64,000 bases of DNA from Patella vulgata (GCF_932274485.2 NC_065882.2:36674593-36738592); one strand, 5' to 3'; shown: positions 35,322-47,204, numbered from the stretch's first letter. The notes: generated by a model from the sequence alone, not told the origin. Program-made: numbers and translations.

Positions 35322-38300
35322 ACTAGACCTGCAAGCAGCACTGAACCGGCTTTCAGGAATCGGACAGAAAGTGTGTCATACAATAGCCCATTCATCGAGC
35401 TACCTAACGATACTTTAGGTGTTTTGATCCGGTCACACCCGACGGTGAAATCACGATTTTTGCAAGAGCACCGATTTTTACTGGTTTTTTTACTTTTTTT
35501 TTAATATCGAATATTTTTATGATTACGGTTTCACCGGTGCCACGTTACCCTAAACATATGTCACTTCCGGTACCAATGAAACCATTAAACAGGTTTCCAC
35601 ACAAGCATTGCACACATCAAATAAAATGGACGCCGAATCAACCAAATCCAGCAATATCAATTCATTTTATACATTTGTTACATGTAAGTGTACAGTACTT
35701 TCGGTGATAATGAAAATGTTCAATTAGTTTTATGAAATCAGAAATGGCATAAGGCATCACATGGTGAAAATTTTTATGTAAATCGAATAATAATTGCCAC
35801 TTTTATGGACCAAAAACCTTGAAAAGTGACTTGTAGAAAACCGTCTATTTCTCTGCAACCGTACAATTTAGAAATCATTTTCTGGTATCTGTATGATCGT
35901 ATGGGTTCAATCTATTTGTTGATTGGAATCAAATATCATAATTTTAAAAACATTACAAATCAGACTCATTTGAATAAAATATCTGTTTTGAAGGCTAAAA
36001 ATACAGTTTTTGCCGAAATGACGTTACTTCCGGCGATAATGAAAATCTTAAATTACTTGTATGAAATTGTAAATGGCATTAGGTATCACACAGTGAAAAT
36101 TTTATGAAAATCGAATAATATTGATACTTTTATGGACCAAAAACCTTGAAAAGTGACCTGTTGAAAATCGCCTATTTCTCCGCAACTGAACAAGTTAGAA
36201 ACAATTTTGTGAAATCTATATGACCTTATGAATTTCATTAATATGTGAATATAAAACAAAAGTTAAAATTATTAATACATATTAAATAATTTTTGGTTGA
36301 AAAAAATATTGATTTTAAAAGTTAAAAATGCATTTTTTGACAAAATGGCGTCACTTCCGGTGTCAATTTTAAATTGTAATCAATTTGATACGACGCATAC
36401 TTGCTTTTTGAATCAAATGGTGTCATTTTTGTGAAAATCTAATAATTAAATTGACTATTTTACAGGCAAAATAACGAAAACAGTGACTTATGCAAAATTG
36501 CCCATTTCTAGGTAACTGCTTATATTACAAACTAATTTTAACATACATTTTCTTCGTATGGTTTATAGCTACAAGTTTATAAAAGTTACGTAGAAATATT
36601 TTAAAATCTGAAAAGCCTGAATGGGTTGTAAATAGGTCAATTTTACACCTTTTTTCACCTCTTAATCGAATTTGCTCGAAAATGAAATCGAAATTAAAAA
36701 AATCGATCCCAACATTTTGTGCGTCTTTAAAGGGCACACTCTTTTAGTTATATCATTTTTTTTAAAAAATAATATTTGCTTTCGAAAAATGGTACCTAAC
36801 TGTCAAAATTGTAGTTTTTGGTAAAAAATAAACCACTTCCGGTGCCGACAGATATCTCTGTCGGTAACAAAAAAATGACAATTGAGACAACGGAGTATAT
36901 GAACTTTGTTTTATACAAATCGAGCAATAAATAATTAATCTAGGACTGAAAAACTGAATTAGCCAATGGCGGCCAAGGAAAATTACTGAGACAAAAAAAT
37001 ATCACATTTTTGCCCAAGTCAGATGACTCGTTAATTTTGTGTAAAACACGACTAAAAAATATTCATAAATAAAAAACTTTTTTGTAAAAATTTAAATTTT
37101 CAAATTTCGAACGACAAAAGCCATAGATGAATGTTCGAAATTAAAAAATGTGAGATAGCCATTGTCTCGAAAAAGATTCAGGGTTTTTTTTTTCTCAAAA
37201 TATCCGAAATTTTTTCGACTACTTCCGTTTTATGGATCATTGTCGGGATAGCTTTAACAAGTTGTTTGGTTACCTTACCTTCTGTACAAGAAGTTTCAGA
37301 ATAATTCATTCAGCTGTTTTCCAAAGAAAGAAAATTAGAAGATCATTTTCAGTAATGTAAGGATTTTTCAACTTTTTTCCAAGATTAAGGCTCTTTTTGG
37401 ACAACTTATGTTATTTCAATGCTTTTATTGTTGGACTCACGCCATAGCCCACCCATAGGATTCTGCGTTAAAAAAGTTTCAGAAAAATCGGAGTTGTCGT
37501 TTTCGAGAAAAAGACGTCTAAAAAGGCTCCAAAAACGGAAAATACTAGATTTTCGGCGTACCACAATTTATTTTCTAACCATCGAAATCGTACCATTGAG
37601 ATGCCATATAATAGTCCATTAATGGGGCTATCCAAAGACACTTTACTTCTTTTGATCCGGTAATGTCTCACCGAGAAATCCAGCTTTTCGCAAGAGCGAC
37701 AATTTTTTAACCTTTTTTTTCATTTTTTGAATACTTCCGGTATGGAGATTATTGTCGGAATAGTTTTAATAACCAGTTTGGGCAATTAAATAGCGGCAGA
37801 GCTCTGTAATGATATATTACATTATCTGCCAAAAATTCAAAAATGTCAAAATCTCGAAAATTAAATTTCAATAACTCAATATATATTATACATTGTTAGA
37901 ATTGTAATTAGGTCAGCTATCTGAATGTGTAACTTTTTTGTAAAAATGTGTTAAAAAATATAGTAATAGAGCATTTTCCAAAATTTCACGATTTTTTAAC
38001 TTTTTTCGATTTTCAGTGCATTATTTTACCTATTCCAGACATTTCAATGTCTTATTGGATGGATTCATGCACAAGCCTACCGGAGGGACTATCGATAGGG
38101 AAAGTTTGAGAAAATTCCTTGGAGCAGTTTTCGAGATACAGGCGTCCAAAAACGCCCCAAATCAGGAAATACTTGATTTTCAGCATGCCATATTTTGCTG
38201 CCTGTTTATAGTACCCGTATAAATCGGACATCATACGACAGTCCATTCCCCGGGTCACTCATCGATACCTTAATTTGTTATATCCGTTGATATCGGACGG

Positions 38301-39065
38301 AGAAATCGCGTTTTTCTGAAAAGCACTCATTTTTTACGTTTTTTCAAAATTCCCGATATTATTTCGACTACTTCCGGTTTACAGATCGTTGTTGAAATTA
38401 CTTTACAAAACAGAATGACCATATAACTTTATGTTTCGGTACTTTCAGAAACATCAATTAATCCTTTCAAAAAAATATAAGAGTTGGGGAATGGGCCCAA
38501 AATTCGAAAAATAAAAGGCGATAACTCGGAATGAAACTTATATTTCTGGAATTGGATGGTTTTCAGGTATCCAAAAATGTAGGTGAAATTTGAAAATTTT
38601 GAAAAATAACAAAAACGCTCCAAATCAGAAAATACTTGATTTTCAGCATGTCATATTTTGCTGCCTGTTCATAGTATCCGTATAAATCGGGCATCATACG
38701 ACAGTCCATTTCCCGAGCCACTCGTCGATACCTTAATTTGTTATATCCGTTGATATAATGTTTTTTCAATTTTCGAACGACAGAAGTCCAGGACGAATTT
38801 TCGAAATTGAAAAATGTGAGATAGCCATTGTCTCGGAAAAGAATCAGTGTTAATATCTGAACATGTCATTTGTTTGAAAATAGGTAAAGAATTGACGAAA
38901 CCACGGCCAATTTTCAATATCGCGAAAAAGTACAAAGTTCGGCCACTTCTGGTATGCGCAGAAGTTTCAAAATTGTATTAAGGAGTAGCCATCACCTGGT
39001 TTCCCAATAGAATACTTGGTTCCAGATCGATATCTGTTTTCGGTCATGGAGAATTAGGCTCCCGG
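35322..39065. repeat. Array unit 9 (D block fused to C monomers)
   Basis: Head, a D block to ~37185, then an abrupt junction in a T-run to C monomers (37190-39065). A local duplication of the AATACTTGATTTTCAGCATG segment occurs (38170 and 38630). It ends with CCCGGGATAAATAATAATAA and the hairpin minisatellite. Confidence 0.75.
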
Positions 39066-39413
39066 GATAAATAATAATAATAATAATAATTTTAGTAAAA
39101 ACAACAGTCTTTCAGACAAAGTCTGAAAGCCTAATAATAATAATTTTAGTAAAAACAATAGTCTTTTAGACAAAGTTTGAAAGCCTAATAATAATTTTAG
39201 TAAAAACAATAGTCTTTCAGACGAAAGTCTGAAAGCCTAATAAATAATAATAATTTTAGTAATCACAATAGGCTTTCAGACAAAAGTCTGAAAGCCTAAT
39301 AATTTTAGTAAAAACAAGAGTCTTTCAGACAAAAGTCTAAAAGCCTAATAATAATAATAATAATTTTAGTAAAAACAATAGTCTTTCAGACAAAGTCTGA
39401 AAGCCTAATAATA
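39066..39413. repeat. Hairpin minisatellite, six units
   Basis: Six ~50-60-bp units, each AATAATTTTAGTAAAAACAA plus a palindrome CTTTCAGAC-(A/G)AA(A)-GTCTGAAAG and CCTAATAA. One unit has CTTTTAGAC/GTTTGAAAG, where both changed positions still allow G-U pairs in RNA; another (GTCTAAAAG) breaks one pair. It marks the right border of the main array. Confidence 0.88.
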
Positions 39414-39911
39414 CTAGATTTTCGGCTTACCATAATTTATTTCCTAAACATCGAAATCATGTCATTTAGATGTCACATGATAGTCCATTCATGGGGCTAT
39501 CCAACGACACTTTAGTTGTTTTGGTCCGCTAATATCTGACGGAGAAATCAGGTTTTGCACTAGAGCATCAACTTTTTTACCCTTTTTTCATTTTTTTTTA
39601 CTACTTCCTGTATATGAATTATTGTCGGAATAGTTATAACAACCACAACCAGTGTGGGCAGTTGAATGGTAGCAGGGTTTTATAATGATATACTACATTA
39701 TTTGATCAGATGAAATCACCCTGAGAAATCCTATGTTCAAAAGTGCCATAAATGCAAAAATATCAAATTATCGAAAATTACATTTCAATAACTGTATACA
39801 TATTATACATTATTAGAATCGTCATTAGATCAGCTATCTTGATATATAAACCTTTTTTTTTGGAAATCTGTAAAAATAAAACTAATGATAGAACATTTTC
39901 CAAAATTTAAC
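39414..39911. repeat. Diverged C monomer fragment
   Basis: Begins ACTAGATTTTCGGCTTACC and continues to CCAAAATTTAACG. It includes a decayed version of the conserved core (CATTATTTGATCAGATGAAA). This is the last trace of the array. Confidence 0.7.
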
Positions 39912-40309
39912 GTATAAAACATTAAAAGATTACACTGCACATGGCTGATTTAAATACAACACGTTTTTAGGAACAATAATAAAACGATATAGAAAGCATT
40001 AGCTAAACTCTTATAACCAATCGTCGGACCAAGCCAAATTTATTATCGGTATATGAAATAACTCTATTTAGCGTCTGCTGAAGTGATATCGCAGACATTC
40101 TTGACCCTACAATGGTCCACCCCTTTCTCGGACTATATCTACTTCTGTATCCAATCTTTTCTCAACCTTTATCTAATACCAAACCCATGTCCACCTATAG
40201 TCAAACGATGGCCGCTATAATAGGTTATTATCCGTTACCAAATTCACCCCTATCCCAAGCGCTGTCGATAGCCAAACCAATCCAGCATTCCCATTTTATG
40301 GGTGGTTGA

Positions 40310-40525
40310 TTAGTTGGTTGATTGTTATATTGAGGTCGTTCATTGAGTTAGGCTTGTAACCCGCGCTTGTACGTGACAACGGGTGGGGTCGCCTGTCCAA
40401 ACCTGTGGGTTTCTATGGTTTTCCCCCAATGCTAAAGACGCATGCAATAAAGTGTACCACATCTCGGTCAGAAACAAATTAGTTTGTGTTGAATGAACAA
40501 ATTCCATTCGTCTGTCTCTTACACC
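40310..40525 (+). mobile_element. Ancient SINE copy
   Basis: TTGTACGTGACAACGGGTGG, GTCGCCTGTCCAAACC, a shortened GTGGGTTTCTATGG body and GTCTGTCTCTT at the end identify the same SINE family as 3787-4079 in a much older state. Confidence 0.6.
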
Positions 40526-40709
40526 ATTTTATATCAGAACCCATCCTTGCTCTCGCCTCTTTGTATAATTTAAGTCTAGCCTAGCTTACTCTGCCTCGAA
40601 TCCATTTTATCGCCAAAATTCACCCCATGTTATTTCAAAACTCCCCTTCATCCCTACTTTAGCCAAATTCCCTTCCCATCTCTTGATCCTTTCTTTAGCT
40701 AGACTTACG

Positions 40710-40900
40710 AAATGAAATGGGGTTTACCGTCCTACTGTTCTTCTCCTATACTGGGCTAATGAAGACGGACATACGCCATACAGTGTGCTATGAGGGAAAC
40801 TTTGCCCGGGCAGCGGCACTATCGCCTACTCTTATATCAAATTCCAACTGCCAGGGGATCTTTTACGTGCATTCCAATATATACACGGGACCTCGCTAGA
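40710..40900 (+). repeat. Dispersed repeat F, full copy
   Basis: GAAATGAAATGGGGTTTACC, ACTGGGCTAATGAAGACGG, GCTATGAGGGAAACTTTGCC, CTCTTATATCAAATTCCAAC and GGGATCTTTTACGTGCA match 53068-53285. Its transposition class is not evident from the sequence. Confidence 0.75.
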
Positions 40901-41379
40901 CTTACCCAGTGACGTGTTTCGAGTCAAGTCAGGTTGGTGGAAGAAACTTGCTTCATTTGACATATGAATCATGCTAAACTATGCGCATTTTAAACCGGCG
41001 ATTTTAAACTGGTTTAAAAATTAGCGTCTGAAGGGGGTACTAGTTTGACCCTATCTCCCGTTATTCTTTGCGACTAAACGTCAAAATCTATTTTTAGCTT
41101 CTAGAGAAAGTCATTCTTCTGCAACTCGCCTACTTTTTATAACCTATTTATAACATAATATTATTAATATAGTGAGAGATAATTTCAATCAATAATACTT
41201 TACACATTAGATGGGATTTTACGTTATTTCATATATAAGATTAGATTTGTATTTTTATATAACTTATCTCTATTACAATATCTGTCATGGTATAAAAATA
41301 GAAATGGTGGAAACGTTGGAATATGTATGTTATCTACACATAGGTGAAATCAAGTGGGGGTTAACTTCGGAAAAGAAAA

Positions 41380-41620
41380 TCGCGGATCGCTGAAAATCCA
41401 TAGGACTCGTCCTCACACCCTAAACTGTAGCCTCTATAGCGACCACAAGGTTTTCGGGAAAGGCGATGTAACTCTCTAACGTACGCTGAATGTGACAGGC
41501 TTCGCCCTCTCATGTTAAAAACTGTAGCCTCTATAGCGTTCATAAGCATGTGACAACATTATACACCTATGCGTACAGTGAAATGTGGGGGTATGAAAAT
41601 GGGGTTTTGTTTCATTACCA
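41380..41620 (+). repeat. Decayed modular tandem-repeat element
   Basis: GGATCGCTGAAAATCCATAG, CTCGTCCTCACACCCTAAAC, TGTAGCCTCTATAGCG (twice) and a late TACAGTGAAATGTGGGGGTA resemble a diverged M1-type element (10430-10795). Only two monomers can be discerned. Confidence 0.45.
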
Positions 41621-43970
41621 TTCCTATCTGTTTGCTTCTTATTGTTATAACGTGACAACTTAGGTATGCATGCCTTTTTGTTTATTGGCTCATTAGAGAA
41701 ACTATATATAAATATATCATTATGCATGTGTGTAATGTTTCCTGGTTTACTAATTAAAATACTTTATTTATTTCATAGGTTCTCTCAAGATCTTTCTTTT
41801 AAAAATCTATCAAAAGAAATACAATGCAGACATCCATGAACCTGTATTATTCTCCGAATCCATTTCTTGGATGTTTTAAATTTATACAGATAAAATCTGT
41901 TTTCTTCAATTTTAAGTTTATTTTTATTTTTGTACCACGCTTCAATTATTATGATTAAAGTTTTCCATTGATTTAGAATATTATCAAATTTTTAGTTCCA
42001 TATGAATTAGTAAATCTAAAATAGAAATCCACTTTTCCTACAAGATAATTACGCTCGGTTATTTAATCGTAGACTATGTAGCGAGGACATTGATTTTTGC
42101 CCATGAATTAAATAAAGTATTTCCCCCATTTATATAATTTAACGATTTTCTTTTTGATACATAACCGAAATTTGTCATAGAACCTATATTTTTTCTTTAA
42201 CAACGTAAAAATTAAATTAGACTTTATTTAATGCGTCATTTTAAATTGATAAACTCCAATTTTATCTGGATCCAGTGTGTATGTCTTGTGATTAAAAATT
42301 CAACAGAGTTTAAAGTACTGTACACAATGTTATTTATCGACACCTAACATGCATATTTATCAATATTTTACACCGCGTGGCGTATACATCCAACAAAATC
42401 CACAATTGAAAACGTAAAAAATGACCATATGGGCAATTTTGATTATATTATTTCAAGTATCGAAAGGACCAATGGATTTATAATGAAGAACAAGAGACGG
42501 ACAATTATTTTGTGTGTAATATCGACCAATTCGCACCTGTCGAAAAGGTCATGTATTGAAAAAATCGATGATTTTAAAATCAGAATAGGTGGTCAACATA
42601 CAAGCCACAGCTACGAGTCTTTTCAACTCATCTTTGTCTTGTATATTAATCAATAGTGGAGTGTTTATGTCGATCTCGCTATTTCAAATGAATTACTACA
42701 ATTGGCTTTGATTTGAATGCCTCAGTCCAATGATCGCCAGTGTTTGTTCAAATTCCAAACATGAACAACTGTTTATAGGGGTTACCTTTATGTCAAGGAT
42801 TTTCATAAATGTTTGTCCATATCGAAAATTCACTCCTACTACACACAAAGAGCGGTGTTAGGAATTTTTCAATCCATTGATTCTGACCAATGGAGCGATC
42901 GATTTCATTTTCAATGTAAGCGGTTTAACTTTTAATAGGTTCGTTCCACACGCGGCGTAACCGTAATAAATAATAATGTAAATGTAGCATTTACATTTCT
43001 TTGAAACTAGATTTTTTACTTTAGTAAAATTCAAAGCGCCATTTTTGTTTGATTGTTGGCTAGTGGCCAGCGAGATGTATGGACAGGTCAGTATGATCGA
43101 TAAAGGGCTATTTTCACAAGCCCAGTTTCAACCTTTCAATTATCCTTCAAATTACATTTCTATTTTATTACACATAACACGCTACGTTGTGTTGTTACTA
43201 TGGAAACGGTGCTTATGAACTTTAATGCTTGTGAGTCACCAATATATCGACAGGACCGGACAGACAAAACTGAAATGAAATTTAACTTTGAACGCCATCT
43301 TGTAAATTTTATCAATCGCTTTCAATAAAATTGGTTGATTATTTTTTCTATATGATAAAAGAGTATGATTATAATGCCAACCTGTTTTGTCTGATATTAT
43401 AACACCAATCAAATCAATTCTTACTAAAAACACATTAAACATATCTTCAAATTAGATTCTTTACATGATATGATAATGATAAAAAAAAATTTCTTTTATG
43501 GCTCTTTGACCATTAAATAACGCGCCGTACATGAAGCCATTATAAAAAAGAATTAATCTAGTTCATATGTTTAATAATAATAATACCATCAGTAATATTC
43601 TTTTGCCATATGAAAAATGACCAGTGTCTATTTCAGTATTTTTCAGTCTTTATTAGTAAATGAGAAGAAAATATCGATTATCACATATTTCAATTTAGTC
43701 GAGTTGAGACAAGATTATGCGGAGTCCCATTCTAAATACAATTGCCGTCATGCAGACTAGAGACAATTAACATTTCACACATTGACCAAACTCTATATAT
43801 ACATGATATAAAACCTAGAGATTGTTATATAGCCTCAATTCCACAATCTCTTTAATATAACAAATAGTAAGTTCATTTTGTTATTGGAATTTAACATTAT
43901 TATTATGCTTATTATTTATTCATGTATTTATTGAAAGTCTCTAATCGTTCCATGACACAGTGGTCAGAAT
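41620..43970. other. AT-rich stretch without recognised features
   Basis: I see no gene, repeat family or structured element here. Short open frames (for example 42429-42656) look incidental. The 40900-41380 stretch is likewise blank. Confidence 0.5.
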
Positions 43971-43974
43971 AACA

Positions 43975-44742
43975 CTAGCCACGTCGACGCCATATTCTGG
44001 TCCTGGGATTCTGGAGTTGATACGCAATACCGACTCTCATCTGTGAACAGAACAGTTCTCCATTGCCTGTGTCGCCAGTTCTGGTGTTGTTGGGCAAACT
44101 GTAGACGTTCACGTCGATGGCGAGGATCGGTCCACGGTGAGATCTACAGCAATGGATGTTCTCTCTGGTGAGACGTCGGCGCACTGTATCGGTACTGATG
44201 GGTCTTCCGTGTGTCTGACGTGCTGTATCAGATGCCTGTGTGAAGAGATTCTGCACGTGTTGTCTACCAGTTCGGGGGCGATCATTTGTGGTGTTGGTAG
44301 CCCGAAAGCGTTGCTAAAGCCTGTAGATGGTCCGAACATTGACCTGGAAGTGATTGGCAACGGTTTAGGCAGTGTGGCCAGCGTCGAGTCTTCCAAGCGC
44401 CTGGTTCCTCTGAGCTGCCTGAGTCGTGGCATGCTGCTGAAGTTGTAGTGTGAATGATTCAACCAGGTATGGGGGTGCATTTTATAGGGCTGGTCCCGGT
44501 GAACAGCACGTGCAGCATAAGGTACATGAAAATCATGGAAAACACATTACCATCTCAGAAGTCAGGTTGCGTTTTTGAGAACATTTCCTGGGTTCAATTC
44601 TGTGTTTGAGAAGGAGCCTTATTGCTCAGGTAAAGTTGGAGATGTGGTCACAAATAAACAATAAAAACATTTGGCAAGTTTTATGCAATGCGTCTATTCA
44701 GATTAACATACCAACCTGACGTTTCTTTTGCCGCTTAGTATA
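43975..44742 (-). pseudogene. Truncated, decayed Tc1-like transposon
   Basis: Read on the reverse strand, the left end near 44742 (TACTAAGCGGCAAAAGAAAC) follows a TA-rich target. Downstream a TATAAAATG box and a transposase amino-terminal half appear: ALGRLDAGHTA, TVANHFQVNVRTIYRL, RPRTGRQ, STDTVRRRLTRENIH and, in another frame, FTDESRYCV with the first catalytic Asp. Two in-frame stops lie in the helix-turn-helix region and at least one frameshift follows at about 44125. The gene ends before the second Asp, and no right end is found, so the element cannot move. It is a different subfamily from the intact element at 5364-6890. Confidence 0.85.
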
Positions 44743-45250
44743 TATTGTTTACTTTACCTTCAACCCGCCTGCTAAATTTACCGTGGTAAAGAAAAGAAAA
44801 ACAAAGAATGAGATTTCAACCTGGTATATACGAAATGCTACCCATTAATTCTTCCATTAATACACCGACTAATAAACTAATACTGAATGCATGTACATGC
44901 AATTGATGGAGAAATACAGACGGTTATGACATACTGTAAACATGTTTAGCTATGTAAAAGATTTCTCATAGGCCTTCAGAATGAGAAGCTGTATTTAGTG
45001 ACGTCCTTCAAGAATACTTATCTACCATTCGGGGAGAACGACTTTTATTCAAATTCTGTTTAAATGCAGTTTTAAAAATGAAAATCGGGATTTTGTAGAC
45101 GTACTACCCACACTGTTTATAGGAAATTTCCATGCATACATCACAAGTTTGCCATTGAAACAAACGTTGTGAAAGTTCTTCATGGGCTCTCTATTTTGTG
45201 TGCAGTCAGAAAATGTAAAAAAAAGTCTGATACATATTATCAGTGGCCTA

Positions 45251-45371
45251 GCTGGAGCTGACGGAAAAGTTCTAAGTCTGAAAAATAAAGATCAGTTGGG
45301 TTGGAACAAACTTTTGCCACCAACAAGTACAATCATTGAATGAATCATAGACAATTAATAGTCCTATTGTA
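45251..45371. repeat. Duplicated left end of the mariner element
   Basis: The first ~107 bp of the mariner (GCTGACGGAAAAGTTCTAAG through TGAATCATAGAC) is present twice with a period of 120 bp (45257 and 45377). The upstream copy lies outside the element. This is a tandem duplication of the end, or an abortive second insertion. Confidence 0.8.
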
Positions 45372-45748
45372 CGAGGGCTGACGGAAAAGTTCTAAGTCTG
45401 AAAAATAAAGATCAGTTGGGTTGGAAAAAACTTTTGTCACCAACAAGTACAATCATTTAATGAATCATAGACTTAAGAACTGCAAATATATTATTATTAT
45501 TATTGTCTTCGTACCAGACCATCTTGTGAACCTATCCATTGAAATCACCAGAAATGGACAAAACTGGCTATAGGGCAATCGTCAAGTACCCGCAACTGAA
45601 AGAACGAACCCCAACACAGCTATATGCCGACATGGTCTCCACTTTAGGAGATGATGCACCTCCCTTTTCCATAGTAAAGAAGTGGGCTGCGGAATTTACC
45701 CTAACCCTAACCCTTGACAATGACCCGCGTCCTGGAAGCCGTCAACAG

Positions 45749-46156
45749 GGGCTATACTATATACCGGAAAACACCGGAAAACTACCGGAAAACACCATGT
45801 TATACTGAATACCGGAAACACCGGAAAAACACTAAATACCGGAAAACACACTAAATACCGGAAACCACCCTAAATAGGTAACCCGGAGAAGGGGTATACT
45901 ATAAACCGGAAACTAACCCTAACCCTAACCCTAACCCAGGCACACAGAGGACCAGGTTCCCGGTTAGCTATTTAGGGTGCTAGTCTCCGGGTTACCTATT
46001 TAGGGTATTGTCCGGTATTTAGTGTGTTTTCCGGTATTTAGTGTTTTTTCCGGTGTTTTCCGGTATTCAGTATAAAATGGTGTTTTCCGGTAGTTTTCCG
46101 GTGTTTTCCGGTTGTTTTCCTGTGTTTCCGGTGTTTTCCGGTATATAGTATTGCCG
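45749..46156. mobile_element. 408-bp palindromic element with telomere-like repeats
   Basis: Flanked by the 8-bp duplication GTCAACAG (45741-45748, 46157-46164). Ends are GGGCTATACTATATACCGG and, reversed, CGGCAATACTATATACCGG. Both arms are chains of CCGGAAAACA/CTAAATACCGG-type short repeats in opposite orientation, so almost the whole element folds on itself. The central part has four CCCTAA repeats (45913-45937). There is no coding capacity. An 8-bp duplication is usual for hAT elements, but the class is not certain. Confidence 0.8.
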
Positions 46157-46682
46157 GTCAACAGCAACCATTCAAGAAAACATTACCCAGGTGCATGACA
46201 TGGTGATGGCTGATCCGACGATTGACCACTCCACACATTGCCAATGTTGTAGGCATTTCTCATGACAGGGTTGAGCACATTATCGCCAACGAGTTAGGAA
46301 TGACAAAAGTTTCTGCAAGAAGGGTGCCAAAGCTCTTGACTGCGGATCAGAAACGTGTCAGATTCCTGGCGTCACGTGACAATCTGCGCCGTTTTGAAGC
46401 AGATCTGATAATGTTTTGGCCAGATTTGTAACCATTGATGAAACATGTTTCGAAAAATGAAAAAGGAACTAGCCGGTCGTCATATTCCTAGTAATGGTGG
46501 CGTCATGTCAGCTGTGAATGACTTTTTTTTAGGGTGGTCGAAGAAAATATCTTCCTGGCCGGCATCCAGGCCTTGCAATTTCGTTGGCAAAAGTGTGCAC
46601 ACATCTAAGAGGACAATGTAGAAAAATAAATGGAAACCATCGACGTTGTACAGATCTTTTATAGCCAGACTTAGAACTTTCC

Positions 46683-47011
46683 CAGAGGCGGATTCAATGG
46701 GGGGCGCGAGGGGTGCCCCCCCCCCCTAATTTTCGACAGTGCCCTTTTTTACTGCTGAAAGTGCCTTTTCTCAGACTCAAATATGTCCGTTCCCAACCCG
46801 TTGTAGGGATCCCAAATGACTCAAACCATCGACTCAAACACACCAGTCTGGGAAATAGCTCTTGGAATGGCTACAGATGCAAGGAAATGACGGATAATTT
46901 TCTTGGGGACCCCCCCCCCCCATCCCACAGCGGCGTGCCCCGTCTCCGCGGTCAATGCCTTCATTTTGCCGCCCCCCCCCCTCCTTTTCAAAATTCCTAG
47001 ATCCGCCCCTG
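46683..47011. mobile_element. hAT-like MITE, C/G-run rich
   Basis: Ends are CAGAGGCGGATTCAATGG and, reversed, CAGGGGCGGATCTAGGAA, with poly-C/poly-G runs just inside. It splits the right end of the mariner: GAACTTTCC stands before it and TTTCCAGTCAGTCCTCG after it, so at least TTTCC (5 bp) is duplicated. A hAT element would give 8 bp, so either the flank has changed or the class differs. Open frames through the C-runs are not genes. Confidence 0.65.
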
Positions 47012-47204
47012 TTTCCAGTCAGTCCTCGTTTTAAGAGATCGCCTGTGTCTGCTGACTTGATACTATCATCTTTCGCAATTCCTAGATTATTAATAACACA
47101 ATTGGTACAGGATCAACTGCACTTTCTATCTGATATAAAAGTATCTGTATTTCAACAGGAAAAGCAGTGCACTGGGGCCACTACTTACACAACCACCCAC
47201 AGGA

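Larger units (their letters stand above)
14650..39911. repeat. Higher-order satellite-like array (nine units)
   Basis: Units start at or near the head CTAGACCTGCAAGCAG at about 14680, 16908, 18321, 20825, 23902, 28159 (truncated head), 30570, 32817 and 35322, with a partial head at 21624. Most units end in ...GGAGAAATAGGCTCCCGCGG and an (AAT)n microsatellite. Inside are degenerate ~520-bp C monomers (landmarks CTACTTCCGGTTT, GGATCATTGTCGGGATAG, TTTCAGAAAGATCCATTGG, CGATTTTTCGACTTTTTTC) or D blocks. Spacings of 2,247-2,508 bp recur. None of the short open frames is kept between units. It is a plain repeat array whose biological role is unknown. Confidence 0.88.
45372..47028 (+). mobile_element. 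Degraded mariner element with two nested insertions
   Basis: The left end is CGAGGGCTGACGGAAAAGTT after TA (45370-45371). The right end, split by a later insertion, reads on the reverse strand CGAGGACTGACT and GGAAAGTTCTAAG. Amino-terminal transposase starts at 45554 (MDKTGYRAIVKYPQLKERTP...DDAPPFSIVKKWAAEF). The middle part resumes at 46165 (ITQVHDMVMADP, ANVVGISHDRVEHI, LGMTKVSARRVPKLL, then FVTIDETCF). The carboxy end is recognisable as GRHIPSNGG and CTHLRGQ. The central catalytic part is deleted and frames are shifted. Insertions occupy 45749-46156 and 46683-47011, and telomere-like repeats replace part of the gene at 45698-45713. Confidence 0.88.

Noticed and set aside
20441-38935. Many 60-90-codon frames in the array
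   Set aside because: They recur only because the DNA repeats, are on both strands, and are broken in sister units.
39066-39413. CRISPR-like regularly spaced palindromic repeats
   Set aside because: The spacers are near-identical AAT/TTTAGTAAAAACAA tracts in a eukaryotic repeat array, so it is a minisatellite.
43190-43206. X-box-like GTTACTATGGAAAC
   Set aside because: A single imperfect match in AT-rich DNA with no repeat or gene context.
45913-45937. Chromosome end
   Set aside because: Only about four CCCTAA units, lying inside a small transposable element with unique sequence on both sides.
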